Origin: Melampsora larici-populina 98AG31
Lineage: Eukaryota; Basidiomycota; Pucciniomycetes; Pucciniales; Melampsoraceae
Length of the DNA stretch: 64,000 bases
NCBI RefSeq assembly: GCF_000204055.1
Contig: NW_006768798.1
Location: 62,001 to 126,000 of the forward strand
Reading direction: 5' to 3'
The position numbers and the translations under genes are program-made. Position 1 is the stretch's first letter. Each line of letters opens with the position of its first letter. Shown here one piece after another: positions 1-9,841 of this stretch. Under the pieces are notes generated by a model. The model saw only the letters and a program-made list of their open reading frames with translations, did not search any database and was not told where the DNA came from.

Positions 1-490
1 GTCAATTTATGTCACAAAGGTTAATAAACTATATATTCTTGGTGGGGAAATACAGGAGCAGGTTTGTACAGGTTTATGATGCTGTATGACATCATCTCAA
101 TTTTGGTGGTCTCCCAACCACTTCTCAACAAATTCTCAATTGATGGATGTTATCCATTTGATGTCCATTTCATAACTTTCTCATAACTTTCTAATAACTT
201 TCTCATAACTTGCTAGGGTCGGTGGGAGGCACTGGCCTGCCCGTGACTTGTGATTGGGGGCTGTGATAGTGGCTGTGTGGGCTTACTCAGCGGTGCGTGG
301 GCCCTGGTACGGTGTACTGGGTGCGTGGGGTGTCCCAGGACCGTCTGGCGGTACCGGTTGTTAGGTTAGATGGTGTGATATCCACCGGGGGTTAGGTTTG
401 AAGACCTATTAGGTTTTGAGCTTACCGGTCCCAGACCCGTGTGTATTCTGTCACGTGTCTGTGACATGGATGTGTAGGTTTTCAACATGT
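1..490. other. Unannotated AT-rich sequence
   Basis: I see no gene here. There is a short direct repeat of TCATAACTTTC around 170-212 and a GC-richer stretch near 220-480. No open frame looks coding on either strand. Confidence 0.5.
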
Positions 491-499
491 TATATGTAA

Positions 500-780
500 C
501 TTTCCCGGGTCAGTGAGCGGGGCCAGGTGTTCCTGGGTTCAATTCCACCTGGGTGAGGTGTATTTTTTTTAAGGACTCGGGGTTGTAGGCGGGTCAGGGG
601 AGTCCTGGGTTCAAGTCCACCATTGAAGGGTGTATTTTGGTCAAGCTCTGGGGCTGTGTGCAGGGCAGGGTGGTTTTGGGTTCAAATCCTCAAGGTAAGG
701 TGTACTTTTGGTGAATTCATGGGGTTGTAAACTGGGCAAGACAAGCCTGGTCATCATCTCACCGTGGAAAAGGTGTATTA
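500..780. repeat. Degenerate ~72-bp tandem repeat with tRNA B-box-like motifs
   Basis: Three clear units and a weaker fourth. The anchor GGGTTCAA followed by a pyrimidine-rich CC recurs at about 535, 607 and 678, that is every 71-72 bp, each followed by an AGGTGTA- or GGGTGTA-like string. The anchor resembles the RNA polymerase III B box (GGTTCGANNCC) and the period matches a tRNA length. No cloverleaf could be drawn convincingly, so I call it a repeat of possibly tRNA/SINE origin rather than tRNA genes. Confidence 0.5.
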
Positions 781-1559
781 TTGTAAGAGTTCAGGTTATT
801 GAAGGTAGCAGGGTATGTAATATGTTGTGGGGTCATATTTATGTTTGGTAGTGTGGGTTCGTAGTCATATGGGTTTTTTCTGTGTGTCAACTTATGTATA
901 CTTATGATACTGATTGTATTACTGGTGTTTTCATAGGTGTGTGGAAAGGGGAGTGCAGGGTTCATGTTAGGTAAGGATTTTGTTCAGGTTTGTGGGAATT
1001 TAGGCATGTGGACAAGGTAAGTGTTGTTTCTGATTTACATATTGAGTGGGGATGTATGGGTCTTCAGATTTTTCTTTTCATTTCTTGTTTAACTATTTTT
1101 GAGTATTTTTGTTTGTGAGGACCGTTGTGGATTGTGGAAGCAGTTTGTGAGGCAAGCATGGTTCATTTTTAAAGAGGAAGTTTATGTATAGACGTGTTCA
1201 TTTCTGTGTTCATTTTGGGTTGTAAGATATACAAGTCATTGTCTCATATGGTTCAGAGTACATGTATGGTGGTTTTTAAAGACATTGATAACACTATACA
1301 CCTATAATTGTTCAGTGGTTAGTATATACAGTGTAGGGAGTGCATCAATGGAAGAGGAGGGGGCATAGGGCATAGGCATAAGGAAGAGAATATGGGCATA
1401 GGTGGGAATATCAGGACTGGTGGCGCCCATCCCATACTTTTTTTGTTTTGGTGTTATTTTGTTGTGGTGGAATATTTGATGAGTTTTTTAGATTTTCACG
1501 GCATGTTTCTTTGTTTGCCTAGATATCAATTTGATAACCTGTATCTCAATGTATTCTTT
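781..1559. other. Non-coding AT/GT-rich stretch
   Basis: No coding region recognised. The sequence is GT-rich and low in complexity. A small ORF on the minus strand near 759-965 has repeat-like composition and I do not support it as a gene. Confidence 0.5.
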
Positions 1560-3488
1560 GAGGTATGAGTTGTTGTAGATCTTCAGAGCATATCTTTTTC
1601 CAGTAGGAAAATGGACTTTAATTGTCTGTGTGCACAAACAATTTTGAACTGCTTAGACAGAATACAAGCTGTGGATAACTTCAGATAATTTTTTACTCTG
1701 ATATGAAAATAAATTTGATTGTTTTGCGTGAACAAACAATCTTGACATACCTTTCAAAATATGAGTTGGTGTATATCTTCAGAGAATTTTTACCCTATCA
1801 TGGAGATAAATTTGATTGTTTGTGTGTGCCAACAACCATGAGATATTTTTTCAGAGTGCAATCTGAGAATGATTTTAGTGAGTCTATCTCTTTGTCATGA
1901 AAATAAATTTGATTGTCTTTACGCACTAGCAATTTTTGACCTCCTTTCACAGAGTACATGCTGTAGGTACTTTGAGAGAATTTCTTCCTCTGACATGCAA
2001 AGAAATTTGATTGTTTGTGTGAACAAACAATTTTGATACACTCTTCAAAGTATGAGTTGTTGTAAATCTTCAGAGAGACCTTTCTCTGACATGCAAATAT
2101 ACTTGAAATTTCTTTCTCTGATATGAAAATAATCTTTATTGTTTGCGTGTACACACAATCTTCGACATATTTTGAAAGAGTGCAAGCAGTAAATAATTTC
2201 ATTAAATTAATTATTCTGACATGAAAATAATTTTTGGCTGTTTGCGTACACAAGCAGCCTTTTATTTTGGCAGAGTATGGTCTGTGGGTGACCTCAGAGG
2301 ATTTTTTCCCTGTTATGAAGAACAAATTTGATTGTTTGTGTGAGCACGCAAACTTGACATATATCTCAATATGTGAGTTGTTATAGACCTTCAGAGAGTT
2401 TTTACTTCTGAGCTGAAAATAAAGTTTGTTGTTTCCGTAAGCAAACACACTTGGACCAATTGACAGAGTGCAAGCTGTGACAAACTACAGAGCAATTTCT
2501 CTTTTATATGAAGTTAATTTGCATATGTTGTTTTTGTGGGCAAACAATTTTGGCATATTTTTCAAAGTACGAGTTGTTTGTAGATCTTCAGAGAATTTTC
2601 TCTCTGACATGAAAATAAATTTGATTGTTTGCGCGCGCAAACAATCAAGAACTGCTTTGACAGAATGCAAGCTGTGGATAACTTCAGATAATTTTTTCCT
2701 CTGACCTGAAAATAACTTGGATTGTTTGCGTGCACAAACAATCAAGAACTGTGTTGACAGGATACAAGCTGTGGATAACTTCAGATAATAATAATTTTTT
2801 TCCCTAACATGAAAATAAATTTGATTATTTGCGTGCACAAACAATCAAGAACTGCTTTGACAGAATACAAGCTGTGGATAACATCAGATAGTTTTTTCTT
2901 CCGACATGAAAATAAATTTGATTGTTTGCGTGCACAAACAATCAAGAACTGCTTTGACAGAATACAATCTATGGATAACTTCAGATAATTTTTTCTTCTG
3001 ACATGAAGATAAATTTGATTGTTTTGCGTGGGCAAACAATCTTGACATAATCTTCAAAGTAAGAGTCCACGCTGTGGAAATTTTGAGAGAATCTTTTCCT
3101 CTGATGTGGAAATAAATTTGTTTGTTTGTGTGAACAAACAATCTTGAGACACTCGTCAAAGTATGAGTTGTTGTAAATCTTCAGAGAAACATTTCTCTGA
3201 TATGATAATAAATTTGATTTTTGTAACTTTTCAGAGAGATCTTTCTCTGACGAAAATAAATTTGTTTCTCTCTGACATGAAAATAAATTTGATTGTTTGC
3301 GCGCAACTGCTTTGACAGGGTACAAGCTGTGGATAACTTCAGACAATCTTTTTCTCTGACATGAAAATAAATTTGATTGTTTTGCGTGGGCAAACAATCT
3401 TGACATAATCTTCAAAGTAAGAGTCCACGCTGTGGAAATTTTGAGAGAATCTTTTCCTCTGATGTGGAAATAAATTTGTTTGTTTGTG
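1560..3488. repeat. Palindrome-centred satellite, left block
   Basis: Degenerate tandem array of roughly 95-105-bp units. Each unit carries a block like GAAAATAAATTTGATTG, then a near-palindrome such as ATTGTTTGCGTGCACAAACA (complementary arms around GCGTGC or GCGCGC), then one of two alternating spacers: one ending CAAGCTGTGGATAACTTCAG, the other with AAAGTATGAGTTGTTGTA followed by a TCTTCAGAGA block. Stop-free stretches on both strands produce fake ORFs (for example 1798-2448 and 2981-3523 on the minus strand), which are translations of the repeat. The array is interrupted by element A at 3489 and resumes at 8137 within the same unit. Confidence 0.85.
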
Positions 3489-3800
3489 TACGGAATGCAA
3501 GGTGTGTCAAAGTGACAAATCAAATTTCAAAAAGTGAAATTTCAGAATCCCCGGGTCAGAAATTGACAAAACTGGATTAAACATCAGATTCAACCCAAAT
3601 ACTGGTCTGAAACCGCCTGTATTTGGGATGAAACCATACTTTCTGCCAGTTCTTACCGGTTTCCAAACCACAACCCTGAATTTGACCGCTGAGTTGGCAC
3701 TTTGGCACAAATGATAAACAAAAATTTCAAAAATCAAATTTCAACACTACAAAATTCACACACACGCAAAACAACTAAACACAAAAGTGATTCTGTACCA
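3489..3800. repeat. Left TIR of element A
   Basis: Complementary to 7823-8136 with scattered mismatches. It contains the family's conserved tract CAGAATCCCCGGGTCAGAAA. It also yields a spurious minus-strand ORF (3507-3737). Confidence 0.85.
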
Positions 3801-3879
3801 TAACTCCTTTGCACATCCACACAAGACAAGTTTACTGATAGCATATTATCATGGAATGGACCCACTAGCCTGCTGGGTG

Positions 3880-4960
3880 ATGTATTACGTCAGTTGATTG
3901 ACTGCAGCTACAGACTGGCGGAGTGGGTGGTCACAGGCCCTGGCCACCGCACGCTTATGGTCAAACTTTAAAAGGTAGACTACCTAGCCTTAGGTGGTCC
4001 ATCTCTCCAGTCGATCAACTGAAAAAATCTGTAGCTCCCGCCCTGGCCACTGCCTGCTTATGGTCAAACTTTAATAGAGAGACCACCTAGCCTTAGGTGG
4101 TCTATCTTTCCAGTCGACCAACTGAAGAAATCTTCAGCTTTGGATCTGGCCACCGCCAGCTTATGGTCAAACTTTAATAGACAGACCACCTAGCCTTAGG
4201 TGGTCCATCTCTCCAGTCAATCGACTGGAGCCACAGATTGCCCCAGCCAATCAAATGGCCTCACCTGGAGCTCCAGTCGATTGACTGGAGCAGTTTGTGG
4301 CTCCAGCCAATCAACTGGGGCCCATCAGGAGCTCCCGTCGATCGACTGGAGCAGTCTGTGGCTCCCGCCATTCTATTGGTGCCCTCAGGAGCTCCAATCG
4401 ATCGACTGGAGCAGTCTGTGGCTCCAGCCAACTGACTGGGGCCATCAGGAGCTCCAGTCGATCGACTGGAGCAGTCCGTGGCTCCAGCCAATCAACTGGG
4501 GACATTGGGAGCTCCAGTCAATTGGCTGAAGCAGTTTGTGGCCCCAGCCAATCAACTAGGGCCGTCGGGAGCTCCAGTCGATCGACTGGAGCAGTCTGTG
4601 GCTCCAGCCAATTGACTGGGGCCATCAGGAGCTCCAGTCGATTGACTGGAGCAGTCCGTGGCTCCAGCCAATCAAATGGGGACATTGAGAGCTCCAGCCA
4701 ATCTGCTGAAGCAGTCTGTGGGTCCAGAAAATTGACTGGAGAGATGGACCACCTAAGGCTAGGTGGTCTCCCTATCAAAGTTTGACCATAAGCTTGCAGT
4801 GGCCAGGGTAGGAGCTATAGATTTCTCCAGTCAGTTGACTGGAGAGATGTACCACCTGAGGCTAGGTGGTCTCTCTATTAAAGTTTGACCATAATCTGGG
4901 AGTGGTCAGGGCAGGAGCTTAAGATTTCTCCAGTCAATCGACTGCAGATTTGAATTCAGG
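3880..4960. repeat. Palindrome-rich inverted array around a 60-bp minisatellite
   Basis: The core (about 4205-4740) is eight units of exactly 60 bp, each with GAGCTCCAGTCGATCGACTG or a variant. Within it a 180-bp higher-order period is visible: units at 4441 and 4621 match, and those at 4501 and 4681 match. On both sides are ~130-bp blocks with the palindromes ACCACCTAGCCTTAGGTGGT and CCAGTCGATCGACTGG. The left blocks (3880-4200) and right blocks (4740-4960) are in opposite orientation, making a large foldback. The same two palindromes recur in element B at 21380-22120. Any ORFs here are artefacts of the 60-bp (multiple of 3) period. Confidence 0.85.
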
Positions 4961-5450
4961 ACCGTTTTTTTAATTTCTCCATTAGACAATTTGAAAGCGG
5001 GTAAATCTGTTTAATTTTCTTCTTTGCAAAGGTCCCCTTGACATTTACCATTCATATTCTTCAAACACATTATGATATTGGACTCATAATGTTTTTTGCC
5101 CTTTGTATGTATTTGTGTAATTAAATTTGGTTATCCTTTATGGGTGATTGATACACTGTTGGCCTACCAACACAACTATTGGCTACTGCTTGGCTTCATA
5201 CCCACCAGGAGCAAGTGCGCAATGCTGTGTCCACAACATGTCACATGACTTACTCAACACCATCTGGCCATCCTTGCTTGTAGTCAAATACATGTTATAC
5301 AATCTGCAAACCACAAGCTGGCCCTGGATTAGTTTCCTATAATTTCAGAGTCAAAAGTGGAGGAGACTCATTGAAGCAACAAGTTTCAAACATCCCGTCT
5401 GTCAAGTGCATCCATCAAGGTATGCTTTCATTAATCTTTCCCAACCTTCA
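4961..5450 (+). promoter_or_regulatory. Copy of the Tet-like gene's upstream region (element A)
   Basis: From about 5241 to 5440 the sequence matches the reverse complement of 17690-17890 in element B, the region upstream of the intact oxygenase ORF. A shared tract is GCAAACCACAAGCTGGCCCT. Retention in a short derivative suggests either recent deletion or a promoter/cis function. 4961-5140 holds nothing I recognise. Confidence 0.55.
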
Positions 5451-6536
5451 CAGGGGCAAAAATTGATGCTCACAACTATGTGAGTGTTGAAATGTTCCTG
5501 TTTTGTTCCCATTTGTTTCCCATTTGTTTCCCTTTTCTTTCTGCTTGTCAGCTGATTACGTGATCATCAGGAACTGAGCAGACAAACTAAGCCTTCCTCA
5601 GCCTTTATTCCTGAGCAAAGAAGTCTGAGGAAGGGCTGATCCTGAGCGGCATTCCCTGGTTCACTAAGTTCCAAGGAATGCCACTAATGTATAGCTTAGG
5701 GGCTGAGCTGAACTGAGTATTCCCTTAGCTAAGTCTCTGAAGCATCTCCCAGACGGATCACAGAGCGTCAAGCTTGCCTCAAGCTTCATGGCTCCGGAAT
5801 GAAGCCTGAGGCCCGTCTGCTTGTTCAACTGAGATGCTCAGCTATTCCTCAGGGGCATTCCTGAGATCAGAATGCCCCGGAGGAACTCACTGCTCATTGG
5901 CTGAGGGGCTGCTCAGTTCTGCTCAGCTGCTCAGCTACTCCTCAGGGGCATTCCTAGCCGGATCAGAAGGATCCAAAGGATGTCACTGAGTATTGACTGA
6001 GGGGCTGCTCAGTTGATCTCAGCCCCTCAGTGTGAAAAACTTTATCCGGGGATATCACTGAGGATTAGCTGAGCAACTGAGATAAACTGAGCAGATGGGA
6101 TGGCACTTTTATCAGGCTTCATTCCTTAGCAAGGAAGTCTGAGGGAAGTCTGGCCCATCAGTGATCCAGTCAGGGGATGCTACTGAGTATTTGCTGAGCA
6201 GCTCAAATGGGACACCCCTGTACAGGCTTCTTCACTGAAAAATGAAGCCTCAGGAAGTTATAGTTCATGTGCTCATCTTCATTTTGAACAAATTGCTGAG
6301 TATTCAGTGACCCATGAGCTGATCCTGAGTACTCATCGGAAATCAGTTATTGCTCATCCAAGATGGAAATGAGCCTTCTCAACAAATGTCAAGTAAAATA
6401 TGAGCACCACAGGCTGATCACCGGAACACAACCAAGATTTTGAATTGAATCAATCTGAAAGAAAACAAATCTTTTTTGGAGAATTCCAAAAAGTCTACAA
6501 CACTCACATGTATGTGAGTATCTATTTTGGCCCCTG
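5451..6536. mobile_element. Nested 1.09-kb TIR element rich in CTCAG/CTGAG
   Basis: Starts CAGGGGCAAAAATTGATGCT and ends with the near-complement of that, ending CCCCTG; the TIRs run about 39 bp and themselves include a small hairpin (CTCACA..TGTGAG). It interrupts the upstream region of the decayed oxygenase gene, since element B is continuous at the matching place. No ORF. The interior is packed with GCTCAG, CTGAGC and CCTCAGG strings, giving many potential small hairpins. I could not see a clean target duplication, so the superfamily is unassigned. Confidence 0.65.
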
Positions 6537-6544
6537 TGCTTACT

Positions 6545-7640
6545 AGCTTCAGATTTGCACTTCATGTTGTGGGGGTGGAGTGGTAGCAGCCAGTGACTTG
6601 AGGATATGTGAACTCTTTAGGGGTAAGAATAGGTGACAGGGGAACCCCGACAACTGGTCTAGCCTCTTGATTCACATATCACCAAGTCGTGGGTGTTCCA
6701 CTCCATCCTCATTCTATGTGGGTGATAATTCTGAAGCATTCCACGTGAGCTGACCTTTGTTTTATGCTTCCTGCAGCCAGGTTTCTCGGGTGAGATGTTA
6801 TATCTCTCCGAGCAAGGTAACCCTGATCAATACTAACTTTTTACTTCTATTGAACCAATGGCTAGGCAGCAATCTGATGTCAAGGAGAAAAAGGAAGCTG
6901 TAAAGTGGGCTGCACATAAGGCAGCTCGAGATGCTAAGTATAAACAGGAGAAGAAAAAGAAGTTACATGACACAAATTGTGAAGCTGTGAGAATTCACAC
7001 AAGAGAAACTGTCAGCTCTAGACTAAACATTAGAGGTGAACTATGCGTACAAGATGTATTTCTTAAAGTTTGAAAGGTGATTTCTAGACTAGTGAGGAAT
7101 TAGTTTTCAATTCTTTGTAAGGTAAACTGTTTGAACCTACAATCGTTACTTGTAGTTGTCTACAGTGCGGGGGAAGAAACTCTGTCAGTGTATCAGTAAG
7201 TGCAGTCACTTATCAATCTGGCTAGGTAAACATGTACTAACATCTAAAATCTTTGAGTGACACTTTAGTGTTGGTTTGATAAGATAGAACCTTATCAAAA
7301 GAATATAAGGAACTTAAGGAGCTTCATTTGAATAACTTATGGTTAAACAATCTGTGGTATCCCAAGGGTAAAGAGCAAGATAACAAATGGAAGGAAAAGT
7401 GACTGTTTGATGACTGTGGTAAAGCTAAAGGAAATGACTACAAGTAGAGTTTTTTAAAGTATAACCAACAAGTTTTTGAGCTGGGTAGATTTGTTCGGTT
7501 GATTCCATTTTTAACGTAAAAAGTAAAATGAAAATGGGTTATAAGGTGATAAGTTATTCCGGTCAACCAGGCAAGCTGGCAAACACAAGTACAGAAGGAA
7601 AGTCAGTAGGCAGAAATTTTTGTTTTTGCAATTAAACCTC
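6545..7640 (+). pseudogene. Decayed 5' part of Tet-like 2OG-Fe(II) oxygenase gene (element A copy)
   Basis: 6545-6857 matches the upstream/5'UTR of the element B gene (reverse complement of about 17360-17665). An ATG at 6858 opens 71 codons beginning MARQQSDVKEKKEAVK, clearly homologous to the start of the element B protein (MAKHPSDAKKKKQAVK), with the same Lys/Arg-rich helix. The frame then breaks. A later fragment at about 7560-7640 matches the segment around AGKHKY of the B gene, now with stops. The part encoding the metal-binding residues is absent. This is a relic with no expected enzymatic activity. Confidence 0.75.
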
Positions 7641-7822
7641 AAGGTGAATGCTTGTCCTTGTCTGCTTCACAGGTACTTGTGAAGAGAATGAGGTGACAGA
7701 TGATAGTGATGACAGCTGTAGCTTTTGATTTTTGCAGATTTTGTATGGTTGGCTTGGAAGTGATGGAAGCGATGATAGCAGTAGATTTAAATTGATGTGA
7801 ATTTACAGTTACAGTTGACTTG

Positions 7823-8136
7823 TGGTAAAGAATCACTTTGGTGTTTGGTCGTTTTGCAAGTATGTGAATTTTTTTAATGTTGAAACTTGATATTTGAAAT
7901 TTTTGTGTATTTTTTGTGCCAAAGTGCCAACTCAGCGGTCAAATTTGGGGTTGTGGTTTGGAAACCGCTAAAAATTGGCAGAAAGTATGGTTTCATCCCA
8001 AATACGGGGGGTTTCAGACCAGTATTTGAGTTGAATATGGTGTTTAATCCAGTTTTGTCAGTTTCTGACCCGGGGATTCCGAAATTTTGATTTTTGAAAT
8101 TTCAAGTTGTCACTTTGACACATGTCGCATTCCGTA
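7823..8136. repeat. Right TIR of element A
   Basis: Inverted copy of 3489-3800, ending GCATTCCGTA. The plus-strand ORF at 7887-8090 lies entirely within it and is a translation artefact. The preceding 180 bp (7641-7822) have no recognisable feature. Confidence 0.85.
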
Positions 8137-9090
8137 TTTTTGTGAACAAACAATCTTGAGACACTCGTCAAAGTATGAGTTGTTGTAAATCTTTAGAGAA
8201 ACATTTCTCTGATATGATAGTAAATTTGATTTTTGTAACTTTTCAGAGAGATCTTTCTCTGACAAAAATAAATTTGATTGTTCGAGTGTGCAGTCAATCA
8301 AGAACTGCCTTGACAGAGTAGAAAAAACTGAGGATGACTTTAGAGAGTTTTTCCTCTCTGACATGTAAACATGTTCAGTTGTTTGCGTGACCAAACAGGC
8401 TTGACATACATTTCAAAGTATGGTTTTTTCCGTAAATCTTCAGAGAATCTCTTCCCTGTTATGAAAATAAATTTGATGGTTTGTGTGCTCTATTAACTTT
8501 GAGCCATGTTGGCAGTATTTTTTGGACAGAGTGCAAACTGTGAACATTTTCAGTGAGTTTATCTCTCTGGTGTGCAAAGAAATTTGATTGCTTGCGCGTG
8601 CAGGCAGCTCTGAGCTGCCATTACAGAGTATAGGCTGTGGGTAATTTCAGAGAAATTTTTCCTCTGATATGGAAATAAATTTGATTGTTTGTGAGATCAA
8701 ACAATTCTGGCATATTTTTCAAAGTATGAGTTGTTGTGGATTGTCAGAGAATTTTTTTCTTTGACATGAAAATAAATTTGACTGTTTACGTACGTAAACA
8801 GTCTTTGAACCATTTTGACAATATTTTGAGATTGTGCAAACTGTGAATAATTTTAGTGAGTTTATCTCCCTAACATGAAGATAATTTTGTTTGTTTGCGT
8901 GTGCTAACAACCTTGAACTGCTTTGACATGTTACAAGCTGTGGATAACTTCAGAGAATTTTTCTCTGACATGGAGATAATTTCGATTGTCTTCAGAGAAT
9001 TTATCTCTCTGAAATGAAAATAATTCTTCCTCATGAAGTATGATGTGTTCAAGTTTTTTGAGAGAATATTTTTTCTCTGACATGAGTGTA
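8137..9090. repeat. Palindrome-centred satellite, right block
   Basis: Continuation of the array at 1560-3488. It resumes in the middle of the unit that element A interrupted (GTGAACAAACAATCTTGAG) and carries about nine more degenerate units with the same palindromic core, for example TGACTGTTTACGTACGTAAA near 8778. Units become more diverged toward 9090. Confidence 0.8.
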
Positions 9091-9841
9091 AGTTCAGGTT
9101 TCTCACTTTTGCAGGAGATCTTTGAGTTTCATTTTGGTATCTTACTGATTAGGTGCCATCTAAGCCAACTCTTTGGTCAGCTATCCTTGACAGACTTTTA
9201 CCCAACTTTCAGATACCTGAGCTACAAGGTACCTTGAGCGCATAAGTTAAGTTCAACAATTAATGTTGATGTGTTACGATTTTGGTTTTATCATGAAGTA
9301 ACATGACAGAAGATAAAAAAATAAAATCCCTATATTGTAGTCAGCAGATGTTATCTAAGTCACAACCCTAGAGTTGGCCATCATTGATAAGCTTTTACCT
9401 GCTTTTCCAATACCGGGATTTTGGGGTCTCGACTTTTAATTGGATATCCTACTTTTTCAGGAGCAATTTACCTTACTTGTTTGGATATATGTGGTATCTT
9501 TTTTTTTTTCGGAGACGCGCCTCAAAATGACTCTTTCAAATCTTTTTGAATTTTCCTTGTGGGTAGAATATGCTTGAACAAGTGATCTCATCTTAGAACC
9601 CTGGGGCATTCTAATATCACAGTGTTACTTCATACGTCCAAGGATGAGCTTTTAATTACGGAAACACTCATCCCACGGCTCTAAAGGGGAATTAACCCTT
9701 AGAGCTGCCCTTTTTCAAAGGCTGACGACTCCAGACTTTTACTGGGTAAACTCCTTTTCCACAGCGCGTGATGTTGCCATAGACTTTACAGTCCCTCGGC
9801 CAGTTGTAATAATCACAAAGGATGTGACATGAGAGGATTTA
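9091..9841. other. Gene-free stretch, probably LINE 3' flank
   Basis: No ORF of interest. Because the LINE at 9842-12668 is on the minus strand, this stretch lies downstream of its coding region and may hold its 3' UTR. I see no clear poly(A) tail or target-site duplication. A run of nine T at about 9501-9510 is the only homopolymer. Confidence 0.4.

Larger units (their letters stand above)
3489..8136. mobile_element. Element A: 4.65-kb non-autonomous DNA transposon of the A/B family
   Basis: The ends are TACGGAATGC and its complement GCATTCCGTA. TIRs are about 313 bp (3489-3800 and 7823-8136). It sits in one satellite unit, flanked by TGTTTGTG (3481-3488) and TTTTTGTG (8137-8144), an 8-bp target duplication with one mismatch. 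The interior holds an inverted palindrome array (3880-4960), sequence matching the promoter of the Tet-like gene of element B, a nested 1.1-kb element (5451-6536) and a decayed 5' part of the oxygenase gene (6858-7640). No transposase is present, so it would depend on a relative such as element B. In oxygenase orientation it is colinear with B and lacks B's other genes. Confidence 0.85.

Noticed and set aside
500..780. Tandem tRNA genes
   Set aside because: Only B-box-like motifs are seen; I could not form acceptor and anticodon stems.
1703..3523. Several overlapping minus- and plus-strand ORFs up to 216 residues
   Set aside because: They translate the satellite; the same peptide strings recur in every unit and both strands are open.
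3507..3737. 76-residue ORF, with relatives at 7887-8090
   Set aside because: Lies wholly inside the TIRs and is the same non-coding sequence in inverted copies.
4200..4785. Overlapping ORFs of 60-160 residues on both strands
   Set aside because: The 60-bp unit is a multiple of three and lacks stops, so frames stay open by periodicity.
1560..9090. CRISPR-like array
   Set aside because: Units are contiguous, degenerate and without unique spacers; the setting is eukaryotic.
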